33,885 nt of DNA from Clostridia bacterium (GTDB lineage: Bacteria > Bacillota > Clostridia > Lachnospirales > Lachnospiraceae): positions 1 to 33,885 of the forward strand of contig CAJTDE010000041.1 of assembly GCA_910574835.1 (NCBI GenBank). The letters are read 5' to 3'. Positions 1 to 6,986 of this stretch are shown here, piece by piece. The notes under the pieces are model-generated. The model did not search any database, was not told where the DNA came from, and saw only the letters and a program-made list of their open reading frames with translations. The position numbers and the translations under genes are program-made. Position 1 is the first letter of the stretch. The number at the start of each line of letters is the position of its first letter.

Positions 1-114
1 GTTATACTGGAAAGTTATCCACTTTTTACACTAAAGCAATGACGAAACAGAAATTTTATTTTCTCTGTTTTGTCCAAAAATCAATGTGCCCTTAACGGGG
101 TGCTGAACAGTTAC
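1..114. mobile_element. Terminus of an insertion sequence (left copy)
   Basis: These bases are the reverse complement of the stretch starting at 33714, with a single mismatch over 114 bases. Both copies have GTAAC at the edge that faces the window interior. The right-hand edge falls inside a reading frame, so this looks like the end of a transposable element rather than a gene. A GTAA tip recalls IS66-family elements, but no transposase is visible here, so the family is a guess. The body of this copy lies outside the window to the left. The flanking 8 bases of the two copies differ, as expected for two independent insertions. Confidence 0.7.
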
Positions 115-564
115 CCTTATTTTACCTATTTGCACCCGAAAAACTATGTACTATGGATAAATTAAAAAATACAGCTATTTCAAAATTCATATATGACGGA
201 AAATCATTTATTTTTGAAGAATCAGACCTATCTGCAGATTTTCATACTTTTCGATAAATATTTACTTGGCAGTTGAAAGTTTTCACCACCAAAAAACCCT
301 GGAATCCCACTGTTCTTCCAAATCTTCCTGCATCCATAAATCACCATTTTCATTTAAACAGGCAAAGGGGCAGAGTGTAAAAGCTGTTACTGTGAACACC
401 ATGAGTGCCAACAGTAACGAAAAGCTCTGTCGTTGTATTTTTACTATGAAAGATCCTTTTCTGCGCAGCAGAAAACTAAGTTCAGGGATGCCCCATGCAC
501 CACTGCCGATTTTCATTTATGGTGGTGCGCCAATGGGGTGCATGTGGGTTTAGAAAAAAGAAGA
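115..564. other. Stretch without a convincing gene; possible decayed small secreted ORF on minus strand
   Basis: I see no well-supported gene. A minus-strand frame (516 down to 283) contains a signal-peptide-like hydrophobic run (SFSLLLALMVFTVTAF) followed by an acidic, Trp-rich tail. The GGA-rich ribosome-site-like sequence before it leads into ATA GTA rather than a start codon, so it may be a decayed gene. A 34-codon plus-strand frame at 153-257 has no ribosome site. Neither has support beyond being open. Confidence 0.4.
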
Positions 565-593
565 TTGACATGTAAGTGTTGTATGTATATAAT
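565..593 (+). promoter_or_regulatory. Sigma-70 type promoter of the ytr-like operon
   Basis: TTGACA (565-570) and TATAAT (588-593) are both perfect consensus and are separated by exactly 17 bases. Transcription would start near 600, giving a leader of about 30 bases before the AAAGGAGG site at 616-623. YtrA-type regulators usually repress their own operon, so an operator would be expected here; I see no clear palindrome over the -10 box. Confidence 0.85.
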
Positions 594-631
594 GTGCTTA
601 TAGAAACATCACACTAAAGGAGGCAAGGTAT

Positions 632-1009
632 TTGAAGATTGTAATATCCAACACATCCGATGCCCCCCTTTACCAGCAAATCAAAGACCAGATAAAAGAC
701 ACTATCTTAAAAGAGGAACTAACAGAGGGCGATGCACTTCCATCCATACGTGCCTTTGCAAATGATTTAAAAGTCAGTGTCCTGACAATACGACGGGTTT
801 ATGATGAATTGGAACAAGAGGGATTTATAACAAGTCAAGTCGGTATCGGCACGTTTGTTTCTACAAGCAACATTGAATTGCTGCGGGATTCCAAGCGGCG
901 GCTTGTGGAGAAGAAAATGCTTGATATGATTCTGACAGCAAAATCCCTGGGCATCAGCAAAGAGGATTTAAATGCCATGATGGAGATTTTATACGAGGAG
1001 GAAAACTGA
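632..1009 (+). CDS. GntR-family transcriptional regulator, YtrA subfamily
   Basis: A 125-residue regulator with an N-terminal winged helix-turn-helix of GntR type: LYQQIKDQIKD, then LPSIRAFANDLKVSVLTIRRVYDELEQEGFI-like spacing at about residues 12-68. It has only a short C-terminal tail of about 50 residues, which is the hallmark of the YtrA subfamily and leaves no room for a large ligand domain. The start is TTG, chosen because AAAGGAGG lies 8 bases upstream. The stop abuts the ATG of the ABC ATPase, so the two are translationally linked. Such proteins normally repress their own ABC-transporter operon and respond to cell-envelope stress or peptide antibiotics in Bacillus relatives. The inducer here cannot be read from sequence. 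Confidence 0.88.
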   Translation: MKIVISNTSDAPLYQQIKDQIKDTILKEELTEGDALPSIRAFANDLKVSVLTIRRVYDELEQEGFITSQVGIGTFVSTSNIELLRDSKRRLVEKKMLDMILTAKSLGISKEDLNAMMEILYEEEN

Positions 1010-1879
1010 ATGGATCCTATTTTAGAAGTATCCGGGCTAAATAAACGATATGGCGATTTCGCCTTAAAAGATATTTCTTTCTGCCTGCCGGAGGGATGCA
1101 TCACGGGATTTGTGGGAATCAATGGGGCCGGAAAGACAACAACGCTCCGAAGCATCTTAGGACTTACAAATAAGGTCTCCGGAAGCATAAAATTTTTCGG
1201 CACAGATATGGACGGGAATGAAAATAAGGTAAAAGACCGCATGGGAATTGTGCTTGACGAGGGCTGCTTTTATGATGAATTAACACTTTCAGAAATGAAA
1301 AATGTGATTGCCCCTGCCTACAAGAATTGGTGCGAACAGGATTTTACAGAGTACTTAGAACGGTTTTCGCTGAATCCAAAGCAGAAAATCAATACCCTGT
1401 CAAAAGGAATGCGTATGAAATATGCCCTGGCACTGGCTCTTTCCCACAAAGCGGAGCTGCTTATTATGGACGAGCCCACAAACGGGCTTGACCCATTAGT
1501 CCGAAGCCAGCTTTTGAACATATTAAAGGACTATATGGCCAAAGGCGGAAAAGGTGTATTTTTCTCTACGCATATTACATCGGATTTGGAAAAGATTGCT
1601 GATATGCTGATTATGATTGATGACGGCCAGATTGTCTTTCAAGAGGAAAAAGACCAACTGCTTGACAGCTGCCGAATCATAAAAGGCAGTACGGAAAAAC
1701 TGAATCCGGATACAAGAAAATATTTTTTAACCATAGAGGAAAATGCATTCGGTTTTACGGGAATAACAAAACAGACTTCTGACGTTGTGGAGCATATGCA
1801 GGATGTTCTTATAGAACGCCCCACAATCGAGGACATCATGCTTGCGAATGCGGAAAGGAGAAAAAAGAATGTTGTTTAG
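1010..1879 (+). CDS. ABC transporter ATP-binding protein (YtrB-like)
   Basis: ATPase subunit of an ABC-2 exporter. The nucleotide-binding domain shows Walker A GINGAGKTT (residues 36-44), an ABC signature LSKGM (130-134), Walker B LLIMDEP (150-156) followed by TNGLD, and an H-loop STH. The last ~80 residues form the extra C-terminal domain typical of YtrB/BcrA-like ATPases. It starts directly after the GntR stop codon and overlaps the permease start by 11 bases, so the regulator, ATPase and permease form one operon. By family it powers export, or envelope-stress handling, by the next gene's product at the cytoplasmic membrane. The substrate is unknown. The signature LSKGM in place of LSGGQ is normal for this subfamily. 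Confidence 0.9.
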   Translation: MDPILEVSGLNKRYGDFALKDISFCLPEGCITGFVGINGAGKTTTLRSILGLTNKVSGSIKFFGTDMDGNENKVKDRMGIVLDEGCFYDELTLSEMKNVIAPAYKNWCEQDFTEYLERFSLNPKQKINTLSKGMRMKYALALALSHKAELLIMDEPTNGLDPLVRSQLLNILKDYMAKGGKGVFFSTHITSDLEKIADMLIMIDDGQIVFQEEKDQLLDSCRIIKGSTEKLNPDTRKYFLTIEENAFGFTGITKQTSDVVEHMQDVLIERPTIEDIMLANAERRKKNVV

Positions 1880-2510
1880 CTTAGTGAAAAAAGATTTTTT
1901 AATTGTGAAGAAATATGTTGGCATCATGCTTGTCGCATCATTTTTGATTCCGCCAGTTATGCTTTGGCGGACACCGGAAGCGGCAGGGGCAATGGGATTT
2001 ACACTTGCTGTTATTTTCAGCATTTTCATGTTGACCCAGTATGTTTCTTTAAAAGAGTACCAGTATCCAAAAGCAACTACCCTGCTCTGTGCATTGCCCT
2101 ATCCCCGCAAAATGATTGTGCTTTCAAAATACTGTTTTTGTCTGATTATTTATGCGGCATGCTGCCTGATTTTTGGAATTGACACACTTATTTTTCCAGG
2201 ACTGGGCATATTTGATATAAGAATGGCGGCTATCATTTTTTTGGTAATCACCATATTATTATCCTTTTATTTTCCGGCTTTGTATAAATTGGGATATGAA
2301 AAAGCGAAATTCCTCTTTGTCATAGTTATTATGGCATCTCCTATTTTGTCTGCTTTCCTGTTTAAACCGGAAAATGCCGTAAGGTTTGAATTCTTAAATA
2401 CGCTCTCTACAACAAAGATACTTATTACCGGCATTATCGTCAGCCTTGCCGCTTTTTCCATATCTGCCATTCTGTCAATTAGGTTTTTTGAAAAGCGTGA
2501 TTTAACATAG
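1869..2510 (+). CDS. ABC-2 type transporter permease
   Basis: A 213-residue integral membrane protein with about six hydrophobic segments, beginning with a short basic cytoplasmic N-terminus (MLFSLVKKDFLIVKKY), typical of small ABC-2 permeases of the ABC2_membrane_5 kind. I start it at 1869 rather than at an in-frame ATG 27 bases upstream, because the AAAGGAG at 1854-1860 is correctly spaced for this ATG and the N-terminus matches the family. It overlaps the end of the ATPase gene, implying coupled translation. It should form the membrane channel of the exporter with that ATPase. The substrate is not evident. Confidence 0.85.
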   Translation: MLFSLVKKDFLIVKKYVGIMLVASFLIPPVMLWRTPEAAGAMGFTLAVIFSIFMLTQYVSLKEYQYPKATTLLCALPYPRKMIVLSKYCFCLIIYAACCLIFGIDTLIFPGLGIFDIRMAAIIFLVITILLSFYFPALYKLGYEKAKFLFVIVIMASPILSAFLFKPENAVRFEFLNTLSTTKILITGIIVSLAAFSISAILSIRFFEKRDLT

Positions 2511-2520
2511 GAGGTTTCAC

Positions 2521-2907
2521 ATGGAGCGTGATGTAATCGTCTTATATATAATAGCAGGCGTGTCATTTTCATTTGCCTTATTCAACTGTATTCTCTTTGC
2601 AATAAAACATGGAAAGACCATGAAAACAAAAGGAACCATTGTTTCAATAAAATCAACAAATCCCACAAACGAGAACTGGCGTAATGCCAAATTTGCCAAG
2701 GTTTCCTATCTGGCAGGCGGCAGAAACATTGTATCAAAGAACCGCATTCAAGTTCCTTTCGCATCCAGGATAGGAACGCCCCTTACCATTCGTTATGACC
2801 GAAATCAGCCGGAGAAAATATACGGTTATTCAATGAAACGAATCATTGCAGGATTTTTAATCGGCACAGGCAGCGTGATGATAGCCGTATTTATGCAAAT
2901 CCATTAA
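2521..2907 (+). CDS. DUF3592-like membrane protein
   Basis: A 128-residue protein with an N-terminal transmembrane helix (about residues 6-28), a soluble beta-rich middle containing TKGTIVSIKS and a V/I-P-F...G-T-P-L-T-I-R-Y-D-R-N-P pattern, and a C-terminal helix (about 108-125). This two-helix plus small domain plan, with the phrase IRYDRNQPEKIY, is typical of DUF3592 proteins. It follows the permease by 10 bases with AGGAGG at 2511-2516, so it is the fourth gene of the ytr-like operon. Function unknown; the context suggests an accessory role in envelope stress. The stop overlaps a convergent remnant on the other strand. Confidence 0.75.
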   Translation: MERDVIVLYIIAGVSFSFALFNCILFAIKHGKTMKTKGTIVSIKSTNPTNENWRNAKFAKVSYLAGGRNIVSKNRIQVPFASRIGTPLTIRYDRNQPEKIYGYSMKRIIAGFLIGTGSVMIAVFMQIH

Positions 2908-3209
2908 AGAAAGGGCTTCCCCACGCCCGATTCAAGTCCGCCCTCTTTAAGCATGTTCTGGGGATCGTTAATGGTACCGCCCTGAATTAAGTTCAGCTCC
3001 ATTTTTACATTCTCAGGAGCTTTATCGAAATAAACCGAAACCCCTGTAAACGCATTTGATTCCGGCTCCTCCAGCGTAATATTGTGCTCCAAACGATCAG
3101 CCTCCAAGTCAAATGGACATGCCAGCATGTCCGCTTGGCTCGTTGCCCGCAGAAATCAAGATTTACAAATGCGTTGTCCGCATGGATAAACACATCTCTG
3201 CCGAAATGA
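2904..3209 (-). pseudogene. Remnant of an unrecognised gene interrupted by a palindromic repeat
   Basis: On the minus strand, bases 3109 down to 2904 encode a protein-like stretch (LEADRLEHNITLEEPESNAF and on to ...GVGKPFL, stop). Beyond the 43-bp repeat at 3110-3152, another frame reads GRDVFIHADNAFVNLDF, in a different phase and with stops just upstream. The simplest reading is the 3' end of one gene into which the repeat was inserted and whose 5' part has been lost. The only ATG in the 3' frame lies inside the repeat and has no ribosome site. I do not recognise the family. Confidence 0.45.
3110..3152. repeat. Palindromic intergenic repeat, copy 1
   Basis: Forty-three bases identical, in inverted orientation, to 26587-26629. 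The core is GGACATGC-CA-GCATGTCC, flanked by near-complementary CAAAT and GCTTGG, so a single strand could fold into a tight hairpin with a two-base loop. A degenerate third copy sits at 29191-29209. It resembles REP-type elements. Confidence 0.75.
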
Positions 3210-3228
3210 GATTAACTTTAACTGTTAT

Positions 3229-3453
3229 TTATCTTTTTTTGTCAAATATTCCCCATATTGCTATCACAAGTCCGATGATCGCAATTACAATGAAGCAATA
3301 AACCGCAGGCATAAGTCCATATTGCGTTATGTTCCAAAATGAGGAAAATTGACCATTTACAGTCCACTCATTAGCCATACTTCCTGCCAATACGATCGAC
3401 AAAGAAAGCACACCTGTAAGAAACATCATTGACCCTAAAATTACTTTTTTCAT
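3229..3453 (-). CDS. Small two-helix membrane protein, hypothetical
   Basis: A 74-residue protein. The first helix is about residues 5-25 (VILGSMMFLTGVLSLSIVLA) and could be a signal anchor. A short Trp-containing loop follows (NEWTVNGQFSSFWNITQYG), then a second helix at about 48-68 and a basic C-terminus, FDKKR. I choose the ATG at 3453, four residues inside the longest frame, because GGAGG lies 5 bases before it. It sits between the gene remnant and the mobile element and follows a possible 41-codon ORF by 24 bases. The sequence looks like a conserved clostridial small membrane protein, but I cannot name a function. Confidence 0.6.
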   Translation of the reverse strand: MKKVILGSMMFLTGVLSLSIVLAGSMANEWTVNGQFSSFWNITQYGLMPAVYCFIVIAIIGLVIAIWGIFDKKR

Positions 3454-3477
3454 CTTTACCTCCACATATGAAACCGA

Positions 3478-3603
3478 TCACAATTTCGACATTTCTAAAT
3501 TGATTGGTCGTAAACCTCTTAAACGCTGTAAATCTTCCTGATGTTGCTTATCCGCCACTGCCAATCTTCCCACCTGTTTTCCCTTCCGTTTTCGTATCTC
3601 CAT
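3478..3603 (-). CDS. Possible small ORF (41 aa), hypothetical
   Basis: A basic 41-residue frame starting MEIRKRKGKQVGRLAVADK and ending INLEMSKL. It is preceded by AGGAGG 11 bases upstream of the ATG and lies 24 bases ahead of the small membrane protein on the same strand, which is why I list it. No family recognised. It could be a fragment left by mobile-element activity. Confidence 0.3.
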   Translation of the reverse strand: MEIRKRKGKQVGRLAVADKQHQEDLQRLRGLRPINLEMSKL

Positions 3604-3722
3604 ACTACCATAAGCCTCCTGATTTTACAAGTTGGGAGCCAACGCATTTCTGGTTCCCGGCTTGTTTCCATTGCGGGAACAAATGCCCTGCTTGCGAATT
3701 AGTTGAATGCCCTAAAATGAGG

Positions 3723-3751
3723 TTGAGCACAGGCTGGCTTTGTGCTATACT
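3723..3751 (+). promoter_or_regulatory. Orphan promoter pointing into the mobile element
   Basis: TTGAGC (3723-3728), 17 bases, then TGTGCTATACTT containing TATACT (3746-3751), an extended -10 type. No gene follows on this strand before the element boundary at 3884, so transcription would run antisense into the integrase gene. In an element-free chromosome it would read toward the hypothetical gene now at 15978, which may be its original target (inference). Confidence 0.55.
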
Positions 3752-3883
3752 TTAAACAGTTCAATTGGATAAATCAGAATTTGCAGATGAAATATTTGAA
3801 CTTTCCTTATTTTTCAAGGCTTTTAGAACCTCATATAGTGAAATGATATCTATTTTCCCTTGTTTTTGTCCTTATGGGCAGTT

Positions 3884-3894
3884 TACAAGGGAAA
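3884..3894. other. Candidate attL core
   Basis: TACAAGGGAAA, repeated in the same orientation at 15851-15861. It is also half of a 10-bp inverted repeat with TTTCCCTTGT at 3854-3863, the kind of inverted core arms on which a tyrosine integrase pairs. The sequence just inside is the integrase 3' end. Confidence 0.5.
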
Positions 3895-3911
3895 GTTTTT
3901 TCTGAATGTAT

Positions 3912-5210
3912 CTAATCGTTGCCTGTCACCTTATCCAAGAGCCTTGCGGAAGTCCGCTTTGCCTCCCTTGTGGCATGGGCATACACATTCATTGTGGTAC
4001 TTACGTCAGAGTGTCCCAAGAGTTCCTGCACGTCTTTTGGCGCTGCACCGTTTGACAGCAGATTGCTTGTGTAAGTATGCCGGAGCTGGTGGAAGTGAAA
4101 GCCCTCAAACCCGTCCAGTTTCTTTGCAAGCGTCCTGCATACGATACTCAATGTACTCGGCGTTTCAAGGCAGCCGTCCGGTCTTAAACATACAAATGAG
4201 ATTTCGTTGTAATCTGCCGGAATATCCTGCGTATTTTCCAAACGATAATACTCATAGTATACCCTGTTTTTGTCCTGCACTTCCTTGTAGTAATTGCGGT
4301 GGTACAGTTCCCCATACTGCATTTGGTTTTTAAGCTGTTCTTTCCTTGCTTTTTTCAGTATAGTGGTAAGCGTGTCCCCAAAATCAACCGTCCGCACTTT
4401 CTTACGTTTTGTCGGTCCGATAATCGTTTTGTGCTTTGCACCGTCATAGCGGACACTCCGTTTTACCGTTAAATACTGTTCCTCAAGGTTAATGTCCTGC
4501 CAGGTCAGCCCGCATACTTCGCCAATCCTAAGACCTGCATAGTAAGCTATCTGTATCGGCAGAACCGCAGGGGGATTTTTCTTTTCAAGATAAGCGATAA
4601 GTTTCTCATAGTCATCATGGGAAATTGGCTGTGTGCCTGACTGTCCCATATCTTCCTCTGAAAACAAATCCACTTCCTCTGCCTTTCGTTTCAGTTTGAT
4701 GTACTGCATTGGATTGAACGTAATCAGTTGCTTCGGGAATACCGCAAAACGGAACGACTGCTGTAAAACTGCCGAGAACGAGTGGATATAGTCTTTGCTC
4801 AATCCCTTCTTCACTTTTCCATCGGGATAAGTCCCTCCGAAAGTAAGCAGGTCATGGAATATCTGCAAATGTTCCGCCGTTACGGTTCTTAACTTGCGGT
4901 CAGCAACAGGGTGTTTCTTAATGCACCGTATCGCACCGAGATAATTTTCCACCGTACCATTGCTAAGAGTGCCGACCTTTAATTCCTCCTCCGCCCAAAT
5001 ATCGAGCAGTTCCCCAAGCGTGATGTTGTCAGCCTTTGCAATGAATTTCTTTTCCTCGTAATCCTCCATTGCCAGCCTTAACAGCTTTTCCGTCTCGCTC
5101 TTGCTTTCCGTTCCCGTAAACTCTTTCTGTACCAAATTGCCGCTTGCGTCCTCCACATAGAAGCGGTAGTACCATTTCTTTCCTTTTTTTCTTACAGAAC
5201 CTTTTGCCAT
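3912..5210 (-). CDS. int: Tyrosine-type site-specific integrase
   Basis: A 432-residue phage/Tn916-like integrase that should insert and excise the element at the TACAAGGGAAA sites. Residues 1-30 form an arm-type DNA-binding module (basic AKGSVRKKGKKWYYRF). Residues ~60-175 are the SAM-like core-binding domain. The catalytic domain has Arg228 (AGLRIGEV), His374-x-x-Arg377 (HFHQLRHTY), His400 (LLGHSD) and the nucleophile Tyr410 (MNVYAH), so the active site is complete. AAAGGAG precedes the ATG by 8 bases. It lies at the left end of the element, downstream of the XRE regulator by 84 bases on the same strand, and is probably co-transcribed with it. Confidence 0.95.
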   Translation of the reverse strand: MAKGSVRKKGKKWYYRFYVEDASGNLVQKEFTGTESKSETEKLLRLAMEDYEEKKFIAKADNITLGELLDIWAEEELKVGTLSNGTVENYLGAIRCIKKHPVADRKLRTVTAEHLQIFHDLLTFGGTYPDGKVKKGLSKDYIHSFSAVLQQSFRFAVFPKQLITFNPMQYIKLKRKAEEVDLFSEEDMGQSGTQPISHDDYEKLIAYLEKKNPPAVLPIQIAYYAGLRIGEVCGLTWQDINLEEQYLTVKRSVRYDGAKHKTIIGPTKRKKVRTVDFGDTLTTILKKARKEQLKNQMQYGELYHRNYYKEVQDKNRVYYEYYRLENTQDIPADYNEISFVCLRPDGCLETPSTLSIVCRTLAKKLDGFEGFHFHQLRHTYTSNLLSNGAAPKDVQELLGHSDVSTTMNVYAHATREAKRTSARLLDKVTGND

Positions 5211-5294
5211 AATCCGTTCTCCTTTCGATAACGAGCAATCGGAACTGATGAAATGCTTTCTGCGTGTAAGTATATCATAACTCCGATTGTTCCG

Positions 5295-5924
5295 CTATAC
5301 CGATTCGGATTCTTCCCCCGATACCATAGAAAGAAGATTTGCAAGCCTTGTCGTGGCTGTTTCGGGATTTTTGGAATAGAGTCTCACAATGTCGCCCATA
5401 TCATTAAACATATTTACGGTGTGGGTAATTTCCCGAAGGAACATAATCTCGTTATATTCCTTATTCGATTTAAACCCCATTGTTTGTGCGAGCGCGGCAT
5501 TTTCCGCATTGTCCTTGAAATTCTTACAGGCAAACTGAAACGAATCCACGAACAATTCATATTCCCTTAACATCAGCAGCAGTAAATCCTTTGTAAAGTC
5601 TGACTCTGCCTGTTCCATGTCAAAAGGTAACTTTGAGAGAATGGAGGACATCACATCACGAATGAATAATTCCCTTTTATCCGTAATGTCCGTTTCATAC
5701 TCCTCTGTTTCCCCTTTCAGCCACTCCACTGACACATGAAGTGTTTCTGACAGACCTTCCAAGACCAGCTTCTTTGTGTTGTCGATTGTCCCTGCCTCAT
5801 AACGCACGATTGTGGAAGTGGCTACTCCCATCTTCTCTGCGACATAAGGCTGGTTTAATCCCAACTCAACCCTCCGCTGTTTTGCCCTGCTACCGATCAG
5901 CTTGCGCAATTCTTTGTCTTTCAT
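5295..5924 (-). CDS. XRE-family transcriptional regulator of the mobile element
   Basis: A 209-residue protein with an N-terminal Cro/CI helix-turn-helix (about residues 10-62: RAKQRRVELGLNQPYVAEKM, then VATSTIVRYEAG) and a mostly helical C-terminal domain of unknown fold, perhaps for oligomerisation. It is transcribed away from the xis gene. The promoter I see for it (TTGCAT, 17 bases, TATAGT on the minus strand, 5984 down to 5956) overlaps a TAATGCAA repeat, so it probably represses itself and the divergent xis promoter, controlling excision. The integrase follows on the same strand. The length is greater than that of simple phage repressors, and no peptidase or LexA-like motif is visible. 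Confidence 0.85.
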   Translation of the reverse strand: MKDKELRKLIGSRAKQRRVELGLNQPYVAEKMGVATSTIVRYEAGTIDNTKKLVLEGLSETLHVSVEWLKGETEEYETDITDKRELFIRDVMSSILSKLPFDMEQAESDFTKDLLLLMLREYELFVDSFQFACKNFKDNAENAALAQTMGFKSNKEYNEIMFLREITHTVNMFNDMGDIVRLYSKNPETATTRLANLLSMVSGEESESV

Positions 5925-5944
5925 GTTGATACGCCTCCTTTGTC

Positions 5945-6080
5945 GGTATGTTCATACTATACCACACAAAAAGTAATAATGCAATATGCAATATAAAAAT
6001 AATTTTTGCATTATCATAATGCTTGATAAGGAAATATAAAAGCGGTATAGTATCAGTATACGCAAAATTGCGTAATGCAA
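5945..6080. promoter_or_regulatory. Divergent promoter/operator region between XRE regulator and xis
   Basis: Minus strand: -35 TTGCAT (5984-5979), 17 bases, -10 TATAGT (5961-5956). Plus strand: TTGATA (6023-6028), 17 bases, TATAGT (6046-6051). ATAATGCAA at 5976-5984 and its inverse TTGCATTAT at 6006-6014, with TTGC-GTAAT-GCAA at 6068-6080, look like operators for the adjacent regulator. One covers the minus-strand -35 box. Confidence 0.65.
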
Positions 6081-6099
6081 TTCAAAAGGAGGGAAGTTG

Positions 6100-6330
6100 A
6101 TGACAGAAACGAAGATTGCAATGACAATCGAGGAAGCGTCTGAGTATACGGGAATCGGCAGGAACACCATGAGAAACCTTGTGGAATGGGGAAAACTGCC
6201 AGTCTTAAAAGTCGGGCGAAAGGTACTTATCAAAAGCGATATTCTTGAAAAGTTCATGGAAGTGAACGAGGGAAAGAACCTGCGGGATAAGGGCGATGTA
6301 AAAGCGGTAACACGAAAATCAGCAGTATAA
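6100..6330 (+). CDS. xis: Excisionase-like helix-turn-helix protein
   Basis: A 76-residue protein of the MerR-like excisionase family: MTIEEASEYTGIGRNTMRNL at about residues 8-27 is the DNA-recognition helix-turn-helix, followed by the wing LPVLKVGRKVLIKSDILEKF. Such proteins bend attachment-site DNA so that the integrase can excise the element. I use the ATG at 6100, not the TTG just before it, because AAGGAGGG ends 6 bases upstream. It is divergent from the XRE regulator and has its own promoter (TTGATA-17-TATAGT). A GGCGG/CCGCC hairpin (6333-6354) follows immediately and may end the transcript, though it lacks a T-run. Confidence 0.85.
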   Translation: MTETKIAMTIEEASEYTGIGRNTMRNLVEWGKLPVLKVGRKVLIKSDILEKFMEVNEGKNLRDKGDVKAVTRKSAV

Positions 6331-6606
6331 AAGGCGGCTTCTTACGAAACCGCCTCAGGTATGTATCAGACCGAAGCCATGATATACCTACACGCAAATA
6401 GATTATATCATGTGCTTCCTTTTGGTACAAGCGGAAATTTGGGGGAATGGCAAAAACAAGTTGAAAAAATAAGTTCATTTTGGAAAACCAACTTAAAAAA
6501 TCAACTGATTTTGGTATGTTCAGTTGAAAAAGTCAACTGATGTTTCGGGAGGTATTTTCAATGTGATGTAAGATGGCTGCAAAAAGTCAACTGATATTTC
6601 TGATTG

Positions 6607-6712
6607 CACTTTCTACTATCATGGTTGTACTTTTTACTATCATAAGCGACAGCACTTTTTGCTATCATAGTGACATCATTTTGGGCATGATGATAGTATT
6701 TTTTGCTATCAT
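6607..6712. repeat. Iteron-like CTATCAT repeats
   Basis: Three direct 16-base units of the form YACTTTYTRCTATCAT begin at 6607, 6628 and 6653 (steps of 21 and 25 bases). A fourth CTATCAT at 6706-6712 pairs with an inverted ATGATAG at 6690-6696. Just upstream the phrase AAAAAGTCAACTGAT occurs twice (near 6527 and 6583). No replication protein gene lies nearby. These could be binding sites for an element-borne or host protein acting in replication or transfer. Confidence 0.55.
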
Positions 6713-6798
6713 AGAGGCTGATTTTACCGGCATAATCCGAACAGTTTCAAGGGAGATTCTCTTCTCTTAAAGCCCTCGGCGTTTGAGAGCGAAATATA

Positions 6799-6910
6799 CC
6801 CATTGCACAAACTGCGTTTATGCAATGGGGATTTCGCCCTTGCAGGGGGCAAATTCACGCTAGCGTGAATTACAAATGCTGACGCATTTGTGATTACCGC
6901 TATAAGGCGG
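6799..6910. other. Palindrome cluster, candidate oriT
   Basis: Four inverted repeats in 112 bases directly ahead of the relaxase gene: CCCATTGCA/TGCAATGGG (6799-6807, 6821-6829); the perfect 18-bp palindrome ATTCACGCTAGCGTGAAT (6853-6870); CAAATGC/GCATTTG (6873-6879, 6884-6890); and CCGC/GCGG (6897-6910). Origins of transfer of mobilizable elements are typically such hairpin clusters next to the relaxase gene. The nick site cannot be read from sequence alone. Confidence 0.55.
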
Positions 6911-6986
6911 ATATGTTCGCAAACGTGCCGCCTATGCTGCCGCTCACAATCTGTCATGCCGACACTGCTGCTATCCCCGTTGCCAT

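Noticed and set aside
3504-3755. An 83-codon plus-strand frame ending in a Cys-rich segment
   Set aside because: No ribosome site, and the cysteines come from an inverted repeat (GTTCCCG/CGGGAAC); the orphan promoter lies near its 3' end.
6573-6770. A 65-codon hydrophobic frame on the plus strand
   Set aside because: Its hydrophobic character comes from the AT-rich CTATCAT iteron units. The ribosome-site-like GGGAGG upstream leads to an ATG followed at once by TGA at 6561.
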